Shown in pieces: positions 40,871 to 49,086 of a DNA stretch of 64,000 nucleotides. The position numbers and the translations under genes were made by a program. The notes below the pieces were generated by a model. It had not been told where the DNA came from, did no database searches, and was given only the letters and a program-made list of their open reading frames with translations. This DNA comes from Pseudomonas sp. UBA4194. Lineage in GTDB: Bacteria > Pseudomonadota > Gammaproteobacteria > Pseudomonadales > Pseudomonadaceae. How positions within the stretch are numbered: the first letter of the stretch is position 1; every line of letters begins with the position of its first letter. Location: the NCBI RefSeq assembly GCF_002379585.1, contig NZ_DFUE01000075.1, positions 2,884 to 66,883 on the forward strand. Direction: 5' to 3'.

Positions 40871-41515
40871 TCAGCGCGCCTTGCGCAGCGTGAAGTTGAT
40901 GCGTTGCGCACCCATCACTTCATGACTGCCGGGTTTGAGCGGCAGCACGCCATGGAAGCGCAGACGATCGACGCCACCCCACACCATCACATCTCCATGC
41001 AGCAACGGCACCCGCAGCGGCCGATCACTTCGTTGTGCACCGCCCAGCTGAAACATGGCAGGAAGGCCGAGCGACACGGAAACGATCGGTGCAGTGAAAT
41101 CCTGTTCGTTGCGGTCCTGATGCAACGACATCTTCGCCCCTGGCAGGTAACGGTTGATCAGGCACGCATCCGGGGTGAAGTCCGGGAAACCCGCCACTGC
41201 CGCTGCCTCGGCGGCCATTGTGCTCAGCGCCAGGGGAAGTTCGGGCCAGGGCAGGCCGGTGCTGGGATCGTGTTCGGTGTATCGATAGCCGCTGGCGTCG
41301 GTGGTCCAACCCCACTGTCCGCAGTTGCTCAAGGCCACCGACATGGTATGACCGCCAGGGGTGACCATGCGCCGGAACGGCGCAGCCTGGAGCACCGCGC
41401 GCAGCGCTGGCAGTACCTGCTCCAGCCAGGGCAGGGCGAAGCCACGCAACAGCCAGGTCTGCTCGGCCAGTCGTTCGTGACGTGACGGTTGCAGCGGCTC
41501 GTCGAACAGTTGCAT
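40871..41515 (-). CDS. alkB: AlkB, Fe(II)/2-oxoglutarate DNA demethylase
   Basis: A 214-residue dioxygenase that removes methyl groups from 1-methyladenine and 3-methylcytosine. All landmarks match E. coli AlkB in place: His132-x-Asp134 (SLHQDRNE) and His188 (RLRFHGVLP) bind iron, Arg205 and Arg211 (AQRINFTLR) bind 2-oxoglutarate. The substrate-lid region has GGHTMSVALSNCG and GWTTDASGYRY. Its ATG overlaps the stop of yqjG (TGATG), so the two are coupled, and the ada-like gene follows, giving an alkylation-repair unit. Confidence 0.95.
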   Translation of the reverse strand: MQLFDEPLQPSRHERLAEQTWLLRGFALPWLEQVLPALRAVLQAAPFRRMVTPGGHTMSVALSNCGQWGWTTDASGYRYTEHDPSTGLPWPELPLALSTMAAEAAAVAGFPDFTPDACLINRYLPGAKMSLHQDRNEQDFTAPIVSVSLGLPAMFQLGGAQRSDRPLRVPLLHGDVMVWGGVDRLRFHGVLPLKPGSHEVMGAQRINFTLRKAR

Positions 41516-42522
41516 CACGCACCGCCTTTGTGCCAAACCCCACGTCCCGGCAAACGTTCGCGGTCGTGAGGCTGGGTGAAGGTCTGTTGCGGTCCCTTGG
41601 GCACGATACGGGTGGGATTGATGGTGGGATGGCTCGTGTAGTAATGCCCTTTGATATGAGTGAAATCCACGGTCTCGGCGATACCAGGCCATTGGTAGAG
41701 CTCCCGCAGCCAGTTCGACAGGTTGGGGTAGTCGGCGATGCGCCGTTGGTTGCACTTGAAGTGCACGTAGTACACCGCATCGAAGCGAATCAGGCTGGTG
41801 AACAGGCGCACATCTGCCTCGGTGAGGTATTCACCGGCCAGATACCGCTGGCTCGCCAACGTCTGCTCCAGGCGGTCGAGCTCGGCGAAGACATCGTCGA
41901 ACGCCGATTCATAAGCCTGCTGGGACGTGGCAAAACCAGCGCGGTACACACCGTTGTTGACGTTGGGGTACACGGCGTCGTTGATCCGGTCGATGACCGG
42001 TTGCAAGGGAGGCGGGTAGAAGTCCAGGCGGTTGCCGGTCAGCGCATCGAATGCCGAATTGAACATCCGAATGATCTCGGCCGACTCGTTGCTGACGATG
42101 CACTCCCGCTGTTTGTCCCACAGCACCGGCACGGTCACGCGCCCGGTGTAGTCAGGTGCATCCTGGGTGTAGCGCTGATACAGATACTGCATAGGGCCCA
42201 GAGCATCACCACTGGAGCCTTGAGCGGTGTCGAACGTCCAGCCGTTTTCACCCATGTGCCAGCTGACCACGGACACATCGACCAGACGCTCCAGCCCCTT
42301 GAGCTGACGCAGGATGAGGGTGCGATGCGCCCAGGGGCACGCCAGCGACACATACAAGTGGTAGCGGCCTTCTGCGGCGGCGAAGCCGGCCTCGCCACTG
42401 GGCCCGGCACCACCGTCGGCGGTGACCCAGTTGCGTCGCTGCGAGGCTTCGCGCTGGAAGGCGCCGTCTTTGCTGCTTTCATACCATTGGTCGTGCCAAC
42501 GCCCTTCGATCAGCAACCCCAT
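41515..42522 (-). CDS. yqjG: glutathionyl-hydroquinone reductase (xi-class GST)
   Basis: A 335-residue xi-class glutathione transferase, which removes glutathione from glutathionyl-hydroquinones. The catalytic cysteine sits in SLACPWAHRTL. Other marks are the long N-terminal lead (GRWHDQWYES, GRYHLYVS), VPVLWDKQRECIVSNESAEIIRMFN and the C-terminal KGHYYTSHPTINPTRIVP typical of YqjG. It is first in the set with alkB, perhaps grouping detoxification of electrophiles with repair of alkylated DNA; that link is inference. Confidence 0.93.
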   Translation of the reverse strand: MGLLIEGRWHDQWYESSKDGAFQREASQRRNWVTADGGAGPSGEAGFAAAEGRYHLYVSLACPWAHRTLILRQLKGLERLVDVSVVSWHMGENGWTFDTAQGSSGDALGPMQYLYQRYTQDAPDYTGRVTVPVLWDKQRECIVSNESAEIIRMFNSAFDALTGNRLDFYPPPLQPVIDRINDAVYPNVNNGVYRAGFATSQQAYESAFDDVFAELDRLEQTLASQRYLAGEYLTEADVRLFTSLIRFDAVYYVHFKCNQRRIADYPNLSNWLRELYQWPGIAETVDFTHIKGHYYTSHPTINPTRIVPKGPQQTFTQPHDRERLPGRGVWHKGGA

Positions 42523-42616
42523 CTTCGACTCCTTGGCTCAATACTTATCGGGTAAGAGTCCAGTCTAAAGCTCAAGGTTCGAAGCAACCGCGCAAAGGTT
42601 GGGTCGATGTGATCGG

Positions 42617-43618
42617 TCAGGCCGATAGATCGCGCGACTCCCAATAGCTACGGGCTTGCTCGAAGGCCTGGTCACGCGGTGTACCCAGGCCACGCAGTGC
42701 CAGTGCCATGGTGGACATCAGCGCCATTTCCCCATAGCTGTCCTGGCGCTCGCCACGCCAGAATTCCAGCAATTGCTCGGGCTCCAGGCTGACGGGTTTG
42801 ACATGCCGCTGCGACGACAGCGCCGGCCATTCCTCATCCCATGACTGATGCGCCTGGGTGCCGTAGAGGTGACTGGGGCTGTCCGGGTTGACTTCGATTT
42901 CGCCGCCATCGCCCTTGATCACGATGACGTTGTCGCCCAACAGGCCACTGGCGTCGCGGTGCACCGACTGGTAGCCCGGATGAAAGATGCTTTGCAAGCC
43001 ACAGCGTGCGCCCAGCGGGTTGAGAATCCGGGCCAGGGAGTGGATGGGGGAGCGTAGGCCCAGGGTATTGCGCAGGTCGATCATGTGCTGCAGCCGAGGC
43101 GCCCAGTCCACCAGCGGCGCGAAGGCAATGCCGCGGGTGTCCAGGGCCGCGCCCACGCTCGACCAGTCGCGGCACAGCGGGATCGACAGCAGGTCCAGCA
43201 GTTGCTCGGTGTACAGACGCCCGGCTGTGTGGGCACCGCCACCGTGCATGAAAATGCGCTGGCCGTTGCTGGCCAGACATTTGGCTGCCAGCAGGTACCA
43301 GGGCAGGTGGCGTTTCTTGCCGGCGTAGGTAGGCCAATCGATGTCCACGGCCAAGGCGGGTGCCTGCAGACGCTCGCGCAGCGCCTCGGTAAAACCTGCC
43401 AGTTCCTCGGGGCTTTCTTCCTTGTGCCGCAGCAGCATCAAGAAGGCGCCCAGTTGCGACTCTTCGACCTTGCCGTCGAGCAGCAAGCCCATCGCTTCCC
43501 TGGCTTCCTCCCGCGTCAGGCTGCGTGCGCCACGCTTGCCCTTGCCCAGGATGCGCACGAAGGGTGCAAAAGGATGCTCGGCGGGTGTCTCGAGTGTCAG
43601 TGCAGGATAATCGGTCAT
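42617..43618 (-). CDS. ybiB: YbiB/TrpD2-family phosphoribosyltransferase-like protein
   Basis: A 333-residue protein of the YbiB (TrpD2) family, related in fold to anthranilate phosphoribosyltransferase but not active in tryptophan synthesis; E. coli YbiB binds nucleic acid. The N-terminal helical domain carries LTREEAREAMGLLLDGKVEESQ and LGAFLMLLRHKEESPEEL, as in TrpD. The next domain has FMHGGGAHTAGRLYTEQLL. The ATG overlaps the tusE stop (ATGA), so it is the last gene of the tusDCBE-ybiB message. The function in this setting is unknown. Confidence 0.85.
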   Translation of the reverse strand: MTDYPALTLETPAEHPFAPFVRILGKGKRGARSLTREEAREAMGLLLDGKVEESQLGAFLMLLRHKEESPEELAGFTEALRERLQAPALAVDIDWPTYAGKKRHLPWYLLAAKCLASNGQRIFMHGGGAHTAGRLYTEQLLDLLSIPLCRDWSSVGAALDTRGIAFAPLVDWAPRLQHMIDLRNTLGLRSPIHSLARILNPLGARCGLQSIFHPGYQSVHRDASGLLGDNVIVIKGDGGEIEVNPDSPSHLYGTQAHQSWDEEWPALSSQRHVKPVSLEPEQLLEFWRGERQDSYGEMALMSTMALALRGLGTPRDQAFEQARSYWESRDLSA

Positions 43619-43950
43619 ATGCAATTGGTCGGTTTGGGCAGGCCTGCCAGTTTCGCGGCAAGCTTGGCAGGCGTGCCCTTGAACAGGCGATTGAGGTGCA
43701 GGCTGTTGCCTTTTTCTGCACCCAGTTTGAGAGCGGTGTATTTGATCAGTGGCCGGGTGGCCGGGGACAGCTGGAACTCGGTGTAGAACTGGCGCAGCAG
43801 CTCCAGCACCTCCCAATGGTCGGCGGTCAATGGCAGTTCTTCCCGCTCGGCGAGGGCGACAGCCACCTCAGGGCTCCAGTCGGCCAGATCGACCAGGTAG
43901 CCATCCTTGTCCAGGGCAATGTTCCGCTGTGCAACGATCAAGGTGTTCAT
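43615..43950 (-). CDS. tusE: sulfur relay protein TusE (DsrC family)
   Basis: A 111-residue sulfur carrier of the DsrC/TusE family. It accepts persulfide from TusBCD and passes it to MnmA for 2-thiouridine in tRNA wobble bases. The reactive cysteine is next to last (KPTNCI), and the second DsrC cysteine ten or so residues earlier is absent, which marks TusE rather than dissimilatory DsrC. The start at 43950 overlaps the tusB stop (ATGA). Confidence 0.93.
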   Translation of the reverse strand: MNTLIVAQRNIALDKDGYLVDLADWSPEVAVALAEREELPLTADHWEVLELLRQFYTEFQLSPATRPLIKYTALKLGAEKGNSLHLNRLFKGTPAKLAAKLAGLPKPTNCI

Positions 43951-44237
43951 AGCCAACTGTTGACCTTGTCGTAGGCCAACGTGAGTTCGACGAATTCAGG
44001 GTAGTCGATGACCGTTACCCCGGTGCCGGGCGTCAGCCCCCGAGCGTGAACATCCTCGCCCAGTGCATAGAGACGGATGGCTGCCTGTTGCAGAGGCGCC
44101 CCCACCTGGGAATCAGCGCCAGCGTAGACGGCATCGCCGGTCAGCAGCACGCCATCGTCCGGGCCCAGCAGCCGCAGGCAGCTGGCCAGGCGGCTGTCAG
44201 TGAAAGGCGAATGGGAAAGCAGGTGCAAAGTACTCAT
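43947..44237 (-). CDS. tusB: sulfur relay protein TusB (DsrH family)
   Basis: A 96-residue subunit of the TusBCD heterohexamer. The family outline is visible (STLHLLSHSPFTDSR, GVLLTGDAVYAG, ending FVELTLAYDKVNSWL). It overlaps tusC by one base and tusE by four, so expression is coupled. TusB has a structural role. Confidence 0.93.
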   Translation of the reverse strand: MSTLHLLSHSPFTDSRLASCLRLLGPDDGVLLTGDAVYAGADSQVGAPLQQAAIRLYALGEDVHARGLTPGTGVTVIDYPEFVELTLAYDKVNSWL

Positions 44238-44596
44238 CAGAGGGTCACCACCAGGTCATGGCGTGCCAACAATGCACGCAGGCCGTGATCGTCCAAGGTC
44301 ACGGCGGGTAGAGCGAGGGCGGCTGGGTTGAGGCCACGCTGCTCGAGGCTCAGCGCGCAGGCGTACAGTTCGTCGACGCCGAACAGCGGCAGGGCCGCCA
44401 GGTTGGCGCCCAGATGTTTCTGCTCGACCAGCGCCGGCTGTTGCGCATCGGCAAGCTGAAAGACACCGTCGTCGAGAAACAGCATGGCCAGGGGCAGGTC
44501 GTACGCCCCGCCGGCCAAGGCAATGTCCAGCGCCTCTCTGGCCCCAGGTCCGCTCCAAGGCGCCTGGCGGCTGATGATCAACATCGATTTGGCCAT
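44237..44596 (-). CDS. tusC: sulfur relay protein TusC (DsrF family)
   Basis: A 119-residue DsrF-like subunit with MLIISRQAPWSGPGAREALDIAL and LAMLFLDDGVFQL, typical of the family. It packs with TusB and TusD. Its start lies two bases beyond the tusD stop; GGAGGCATG (inside tusD) serves as ribosome binding site. Confidence 0.92.
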   Translation of the reverse strand: MAKSMLIISRQAPWSGPGAREALDIALAGGAYDLPLAMLFLDDGVFQLADAQQPALVEQKHLGANLAALPLFGVDELYACALSLEQRGLNPAALALPAVTLDDHGLRALLARHDLVVTL

Positions 44597-44597
44597 T

Positions 44598-44990
44598 TCA
44601 CATGCCTCCGAAACTAACGAGCCGATCAGCCTGTTGGGCGGCCTCATGCAATTGGCCCAGGCCCGACAGCTGCCAAGGCTGGGGCAGGTTGGCGGCGGGG
44701 CGCTCATAGCGCCGGGCCTCTTCTTCATTGAGCACGCCGCGGCGCAATGCGGCGGCGATGCACACCACGGCATCGATGCCATGCTCGCTGACGAAGCTGC
44801 GCCATTGTCCAGCTATGTCGGCTTCATCCTGGGGGGTGACGACGTTGGCCGACGCGCTGTGTACGCCATCCTGATAGAAGAACACCCTTGTCAGCTCATG
44901 TCCTTGGGCCAGCAGCGCGCGGGCGAACTGCAGGGCGCGGCGTGACGCAGGCGAGTAAGCGGGGGCGTAGACGGCAATGGCGAATTTCAT
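44598..44990 (-). CDS. tusD: sulfur relay protein TusD (DsrE family)
   Basis: A 130-residue DsrE-type subunit that receives persulfide sulfur from TusA. The active cysteine is in DAVVCIAAALRRGV, and the fold marks MKFAIAVYAPAYSPASRRALQFARALL and FFYQDGVHSA agree. It is first in the tusDCBE-ybiB operon. The membrane gene yccA, often just upstream of tusD in other Pseudomonas, is absent here. Confidence 0.94.
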   Translation of the reverse strand: MKFAIAVYAPAYSPASRRALQFARALLAQGHELTRVFFYQDGVHSASANVVTPQDEADIAGQWRSFVSEHGIDAVVCIAAALRRGVLNEEEARRYERPAANLPQPWQLSGLGQLHEAAQQADRLVSFGGM

Positions 44991-45373
44991 CAATGGGCTC
45001 GTGTCAGCAACTGCGGCCATGATAAAGCCTGAAAGCGCAAAAAGCCCGTACGCTGAACGGCAGCCAGCGGTGCAGGATACGGGTGCGACAGGATGTCGCG
45101 ACGCGATTTCGAAGGCTCTGGGAAGGGGCTTGTGGCCGGATCGGGGGCCAAGTCATCGTACCTCTTTGCCGGAAGGGCATTTACAGCGACCGGGCAGGGG
45201 TCTAAAATTCCCTCAAGTGTTACAAAGTGAGTCGGTTGACCGCCTCAATAGATAGCACCCTACTTATAAAAAAAGCCCGTCATAGACGGGCTTTTTGCGT
45301 TTTCGGACCACGGTCAATGCCGCTGTCCCGGCTTTCCCACCGCTGCCCCCACGTCATCGAGGCTCGTTTTCCC
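44991..45373. other. divergent intergenic region ending in a terminator
   Basis: About 383 bases carry the tus promoter side and a strong hairpin terminator at 45268..45297. No coding frame is convincing. Since no gene precedes the terminator on the plus strand, a short plus-strand transcript starting in this gap is possible; alternatively the hairpin insulates the tus promoter. Confidence 0.4.
45268..45297. terminator. strong intrinsic terminator, possibly bidirectional
   Basis: An 11-bp perfect stem (AAAAGCCCGTC with GACGGGCTTTT) around the loop ATA has A runs on the left and T runs on the right, so it can work in both directions. No annotated gene ends just before it on either strand. Confidence 0.85.
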
Positions 45374-45658
45374 ATGTTGCGCCTGTTCTTGCTGGTCCTG
45401 TTCCATGTCTACAAACGCTGCGCCGCCGGCCTGGCTTCCATCCGTGGCGAGCGCGCCGATGAAGGGTATGCACGGTATGACGAGGCCGAGGAGGGCGGAC
45501 GTTGGTCGGCGCTGACCATCCTCACCATCACCGTGCTGAGCTTCTACATTCTGGGCAGCCTGGGTTTCTACGCCAAGGTGCACATCTGGGACACCCTGAC
45601 CGAAGACCAGAAGGCTTTCATCGTGCAATCGATGCTGGTCGATCAGCAGATGCTCTGA
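45374..45658 (+). CDS. small membrane protein, unknown
   Basis: A 94-residue protein with a hydrophobic N-terminus (MLRLFLLVLFHVYK) and a clear membrane helix at ~47-66 (LTILTITVLSFYILGSLGFY), then a short polar tail. The charged middle (RGERADEGYARYDEAEEGG) should face the cytoplasm if both ends are in the membrane. GAGG lies 11 bases before the ATG. I do not recognise the family. It is convergent with the diguanylate cyclase gene, with four bases between their stops. Confidence 0.7.
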   Translation: MLRLFLLVLFHVYKRCAAGLASIRGERADEGYARYDEAEEGGRWSALTILTITVLSFYILGSLGFYAKVHIWDTLTEDQKAFIVQSMLVDQQML

Positions 45659-45662
45659 GCCC

Positions 45663-47204
45663 TCAGGGCGTCTGCACGCAGTAGAACGCCGGAAAGATGC
45701 GATTGCGCCCGCTGCTTTTGGCTTGATACAACGCCTGATCCGCAGCCTGGACCAGGCCCTGTGCGCTGACCTGTCTGTCGCTGTTGCGCCACACATGGAC
45801 CCCGGCACTGATGGTCACTAGACCGGCGTCGTTGCCGGCGTGATGGATGTTCAGGTCGCGCACCGCGGCGAGGATCTTGTCCGCCACCTGCCAGGTGCCG
45901 CTTTCATCGCTTTCCGGTAGCAGCACCAGCAGCTCTTCGCCGCCGTAGCGCACGACCAGGTCGCCGGCCCGGCCGACACAGCGCAGCACCGCCTGACCTA
46001 CCGCCTTGATGCACTCGTCGCCGGCAGGGTGGCCATACAGGTCGTTGAAACGCTTGAAGTGATCGATGTCGAGCATGATCACCCCCAGCGGCCGGCCATT
46101 GCGTCGGGCCCGGCCGATCTCGTCGGGCAGGGCAGCGTCCAGCTGCCGCCGGTTGGCCAGGCCTGTCAGGCCATCCTGCATCGCCAACTTCTGCAACGCC
46201 GCGTGGGCATTGCGCAGTTCCGACTCGGTGCGCACGCCATGACGGATCTGCCGCATCAGCGCCACCGCGCACAAGCACAAGGCGACCACGACCACCAGCA
46301 CGAACAGTGCCGAGCGAATCAGGTTCTCTTGCCAGTTGGCCAGTAAAGACTGCTTGGACTGCGCCGCTTCCACCACCAGCGGATAGGCCCCTGAAGCGTG
46401 GTAGCTGTACATGCGTTCCACACCGTCCACCAGCGAGCGTTGCAACAGTGTGCCCCGGGGCGACTCCGGCAACATCTCGCTGAACATCTTGCCTTTGGCG
46501 ACGCTGGTGCCGATCACGCCTTCATCGAACGGCCGGCGCAGCAGAATGGTGCCGTCGCGCAACAGCAGCGCAATCACGCCTTTGTCGTCCAGATCGAATC
46601 CGGCATAAAACGCGTTGAAGTACTGCACCTTCAGGGTGGCCAATACCACTCCAGCGAAGGTGCCCTGGGCGGTGTTCAGGCGCCGGGACACCGGAATGAT
46701 CAGGGTATCGGTGGAGCGGCTGCGGATCACCGGACCGATGTGCACACCGGGGTCGGGATTGTTGCGGTGATACTGGAAATATTCACGGTCTGCGTTGTTG
46801 ACGTTGACCGGATCGACGTCGTTGGAAGTCACCACCCAGCGGCCTTCGCTGTCATAGATGAACAAGCCCTGAAGCTGGCTGAGCGAACGGGTCCACCCGC
46901 GCATCAGGTGGCGCAACCGCGCCAGCTCGGCAGGGGCAGTGCCGTCCACCTGCACCCGTTCGATCAGACCCAACAGTACGGTGTCCGACTCCTTCACCGT
47001 GTCCTCGGCGTGCTGGGCCAATGACCTGGCAAGGTTGGCCGTGGTGGTCTCGCTGACCCTCAAGGCCTGGGTGCGCGCGGTCCATGTCTGCCACACATCC
47101 AGCGCCACCAGCGAGGCAATCACCAGCGCGATGAACACAAAGGCCATCCGCTGAGTGGATAGGCTGGCTTTCTGGGTGGGGCGGTAAGGCGAGTCGGGAG
47201 GCAT
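45663..47204 (-). CDS. membrane diguanylate cyclase with Cache sensor
   Basis: A 513-residue protein: helix ~20-42, a periplasmic dCache-type domain (~45-300; VVTSNDVDPVNVNNADREYF and IIPVSRRLNT are typical), a second helix (~303-325) and a GGDEF domain. The active-site motif reads YGGEEL, with Leu in place of the usual Phe. The RxxD inhibitory site (RAGD) five residues before is intact, as is DIDHFKRFND. It probably makes c-di-GMP in response to an extracellular ligand, though the Leu variant should be tested. The ATG at 47204 gives a normal cytoplasmic tail; the frame is open further upstream. Confidence 0.87.
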   Translation of the reverse strand: MPPDSPYRPTQKASLSTQRMAFVFIALVIASLVALDVWQTWTARTQALRVSETTTANLARSLAQHAEDTVKESDTVLLGLIERVQVDGTAPAELARLRHLMRGWTRSLSQLQGLFIYDSEGRWVVTSNDVDPVNVNNADREYFQYHRNNPDPGVHIGPVIRSRSTDTLIIPVSRRLNTAQGTFAGVVLATLKVQYFNAFYAGFDLDDKGVIALLLRDGTILLRRPFDEGVIGTSVAKGKMFSEMLPESPRGTLLQRSLVDGVERMYSYHASGAYPLVVEAAQSKQSLLANWQENLIRSALFVLVVVVALCLCAVALMRQIRHGVRTESELRNAHAALQKLAMQDGLTGLANRRQLDAALPDEIGRARRNGRPLGVIMLDIDHFKRFNDLYGHPAGDECIKAVGQAVLRCVGRAGDLVVRYGGEELLVLLPESDESGTWQVADKILAAVRDLNIHHAGNDAGLVTISAGVHVWRNSDRQVSAQGLVQAADQALYQAKSSGRNRIFPAFYCVQTP

Positions 47205-47410
47205 CGGCAAGCTACTTTTGTGCGGTTCTGTGCAGTCTAGTGCGATATGCCCGTCCTTCCATGGGTGATACGCAATCCAGAGTCGCATCGACTGTGGAAT
47301 GGTTGTCACCCGGACCAGCGTGGTTGTACGATGACCTACATCACTCCGCCGCATGGTTCACCCTGCGGCCAGCAAAAACAACAACCATACAGATGCCTAC
47401 AGGAGGTTCC

Positions 47411-48370
47411 ATGACCCAGCAATCCACCCAGAACGTACCGGTCTTGATCATCGGCGCTCTGCTCCCCAGCCTGCAAGAGGCCGTGGAGTCGAACTTCGCG
47501 GCCACGCGATTCTGGCAACTGGATGATCAGCAGGCCTGGCTGGCCAACCATGGCAGCAGCATCAAGGCCATCGTCACCACCGGCGCCTGGGGGGCCAGCA
47601 GCGAGGTGATTTCGCAGTTGCCCAACCTCGAGGCGATTTTCAGCTTCGGTGTCGGTTACGACTCCATCGCGGTGGACGCTGCCCGCGACCGCGGTATCGT
47701 CGTGACCAACACCCCAGCGGTGCTGGACGACTGTGTGGCCGACACGGCCATGGCCCTGACGCTGGATGTGATGCGTCGCTACAGCGAGGCGGACCGTTTC
47801 CTGCGCGCGGGGCGCTGGCTTGAGGGACGTTTTCCGCTGGCGAGCAAGATCGGCGGCAAAAAGATGGGCATCGTGGGGCTGGGGAATATCGGCGAGGCCA
47901 TCGCCAAGCGCGCCGCAGCCTTCGATATGCAGGTGCTCTACCACAACCGCAAGCCCAAGCCTGGGGTGGCCTACCCGTATTACGACGACCTTGAAGCGAT
48001 GATCGCCGACAGCGATGTACTGATGCTGGCATTGCCGGGAGGCAAGGCCACCGACGGCTTGATCGGCGCAAAACAGCTGGAGGCTTTGGGCAAACACGGC
48101 TTTCTGGTGAACATTGCCCGCGGCAGTGTGGTTGACCAGGCTGCGCTCATCGAGGCGTTGAGCGCAGGCCGGATCGCCGGGGCCGGGCTCGATGTTTTCG
48201 AAGACGAACCCAAGGTCCCCCAGGCGCTTATCGACATGGACAATGTGGTGCTTTTCCCGCACCTGGCCAGCGGCACCCACGAAACCCGTCAGGCGATGGG
48301 TGATCTGGTGTGGAGCAATATCCAGGGCTGGTTCCACAATGACCGCAAGGTGCTCACGCCGGTAGGCTGA
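47411..48370 (+). CDS. D-2-hydroxyacid dehydrogenase (glyoxylate/hydroxypyruvate reductase-like)
   Basis: A 319-residue NAD(P)-dependent D-isomer-specific dehydrogenase. The cofactor fold shows MGIVGLGNIGEAIAKRA and, after strand 2, YHNRKPKPG, which favours NADPH. The catalytic Arg is in VNIARGSVVD, the Glu in DVFEDEPKVP and the His in LFPHLASGTHETR. FSFGVGYDSIAVDAARDRGI binds substrate. The product is most likely glycolate/D-glycerate from glyoxylate/hydroxypyruvate. AGGAGG six bases before the ATG fixes the start. It is monocistronic, closed by a strong hairpin. Confidence 0.9.
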   Translation: MTQQSTQNVPVLIIGALLPSLQEAVESNFAATRFWQLDDQQAWLANHGSSIKAIVTTGAWGASSEVISQLPNLEAIFSFGVGYDSIAVDAARDRGIVVTNTPAVLDDCVADTAMALTLDVMRRYSEADRFLRAGRWLEGRFPLASKIGGKKMGIVGLGNIGEAIAKRAAAFDMQVLYHNRKPKPGVAYPYYDDLEAMIADSDVLMLALPGGKATDGLIGAKQLEALGKHGFLVNIARGSVVDQAALIEALSAGRIAGAGLDVFEDEPKVPQALIDMDNVVLFPHLASGTHETRQAMGDLVWSNIQGWFHNDRKVLTPVG

Positions 48371-48376
48371 CGGGCG

Positions 48377-48405
48377 GGCCAAGGGCGCTCGCTGCGCCCT
48401 TGGCC
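48377..48405. terminator. 12-bp hairpin between convergent genes
   Basis: A perfect 12-bp stem (GGCCAAGGGCGC with GCGCCCTTGGCC, loop TCGCT) follows the dehydrogenase stop by six bases and precedes the Ogr-like stop. There is no T run, but its position suggests a transcript end for both. Confidence 0.6.
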
Positions 48406-48423
48406 GATTGCGCCGCTGTCAGC

Positions 48424-48684
48424 TCACGCCGCGCCGGCTGCAATCGCGGGTTTGCTGGCCGCTCTGCGCAGGGCCACCGGGGCGCTGGGCAAATGGATCT
48501 CGGGGTTGGCAACGCCGCTGGGAGAGAGCTCATGGGTCATCTCGAACTCGGCACGCACCGACCACCCGCAGACCTCGTTGGTGCACTGCAAATACGCTAC
48601 ACGAAGAAAGACGTGGGTGCCCTCGCTGGTGCGAATTCGCATCCGGTTCTGGCAGTGCGGGCAAACCATCTTGTAAGTACTCAT
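48424..48684 (-). CDS. Ogr/Delta-type zinc-finger protein
   Basis: An 86-residue protein with the phage P2 Ogr / P4 Delta zinc-finger pattern: MVCPHCQNRMRIRTSE, then LQCTNEVCGWS, giving four zinc cysteines (CxxC ... CxxxxC), with FLRVAYLQC between. In P2-like phages these activate late (tail and lysis) promoters. The start MSTYKMVCPHC has a normal length; an upstream in-frame ATG lengthens it without a finger. It lies 0.4 kb from a holin-like gene in the same orientation and probably descends from a phage or tailocin locus. Confidence 0.85.
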   Translation of the reverse strand: MSTYKMVCPHCQNRMRIRTSEGTHVFLRVAYLQCTNEVCGWSVRAEFEMTHELSPSGVANPEIHLPSAPVALRRAASKPAIAAGAA

Positions 48685-48990
48685 GCGATCAACCTTATTG
48701 CCAGCGTCACGTGCGCAGGGCACGCATCGCCAACAAAAATCAAAGTGTTTTGGGTAAATCGTCCCTGACCAACATCCTGACGCTGCCTGCGTGCTTGAAA
48801 AGTTTGTATTAATTTAAGAGCGAATAGGTCATGTTACCTAGTGTGTGTAGGAAATTTCTCCGTTGTAAGTTTTAGTTTGAAGTTTCAGCGTTTTTCAATT
48901 TCGTCAATGGGAAGAGTTTGTAGGCTATTGATGGCCAACAAGTTAATCCACTCAAATTGATGGGGTCAAGGGTATTGCCAAAGTATCGGT
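48685..48990. other. AT-rich region beside phage-like genes
   Basis: About 306 bases, clearly richer in A/T than the rest (for example TTTGTATTAATTTAAGAGCG). No gene is seen. It lies upstream of the Ogr-like gene and downstream of the holin-like gene, and the base composition fits foreign origin. Confidence 0.5.
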
Positions 48991-49086
48991 CTAGAGCCTT
49001 GGAGTCGATGTGAAGCAGCTATCGACGGTATTGCCTCTTTCATCGATCATCTCACCCATCGGAGCAGGTGAAAGTTCAGGCATCAT
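48991..49086 (-). CDS. 31-aa micro-ORF coupled to the holin-like gene
   Basis: An ATGA overlap with the stop of the holin-like gene opens MMPELSPAPMGEMIDERGN and continues to a TAG after 31 codons. The overlap is the usual sign of translational coupling, and the acidic Pro/Met-rich start looks like a protein N-terminus. It may be the stub of a longer gene interrupted after codon 31. The family is not recognised. Confidence 0.35.
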   Translation of the reverse strand: MMPELSPAPMGEMIDERGNTVDSCFTSTPRL

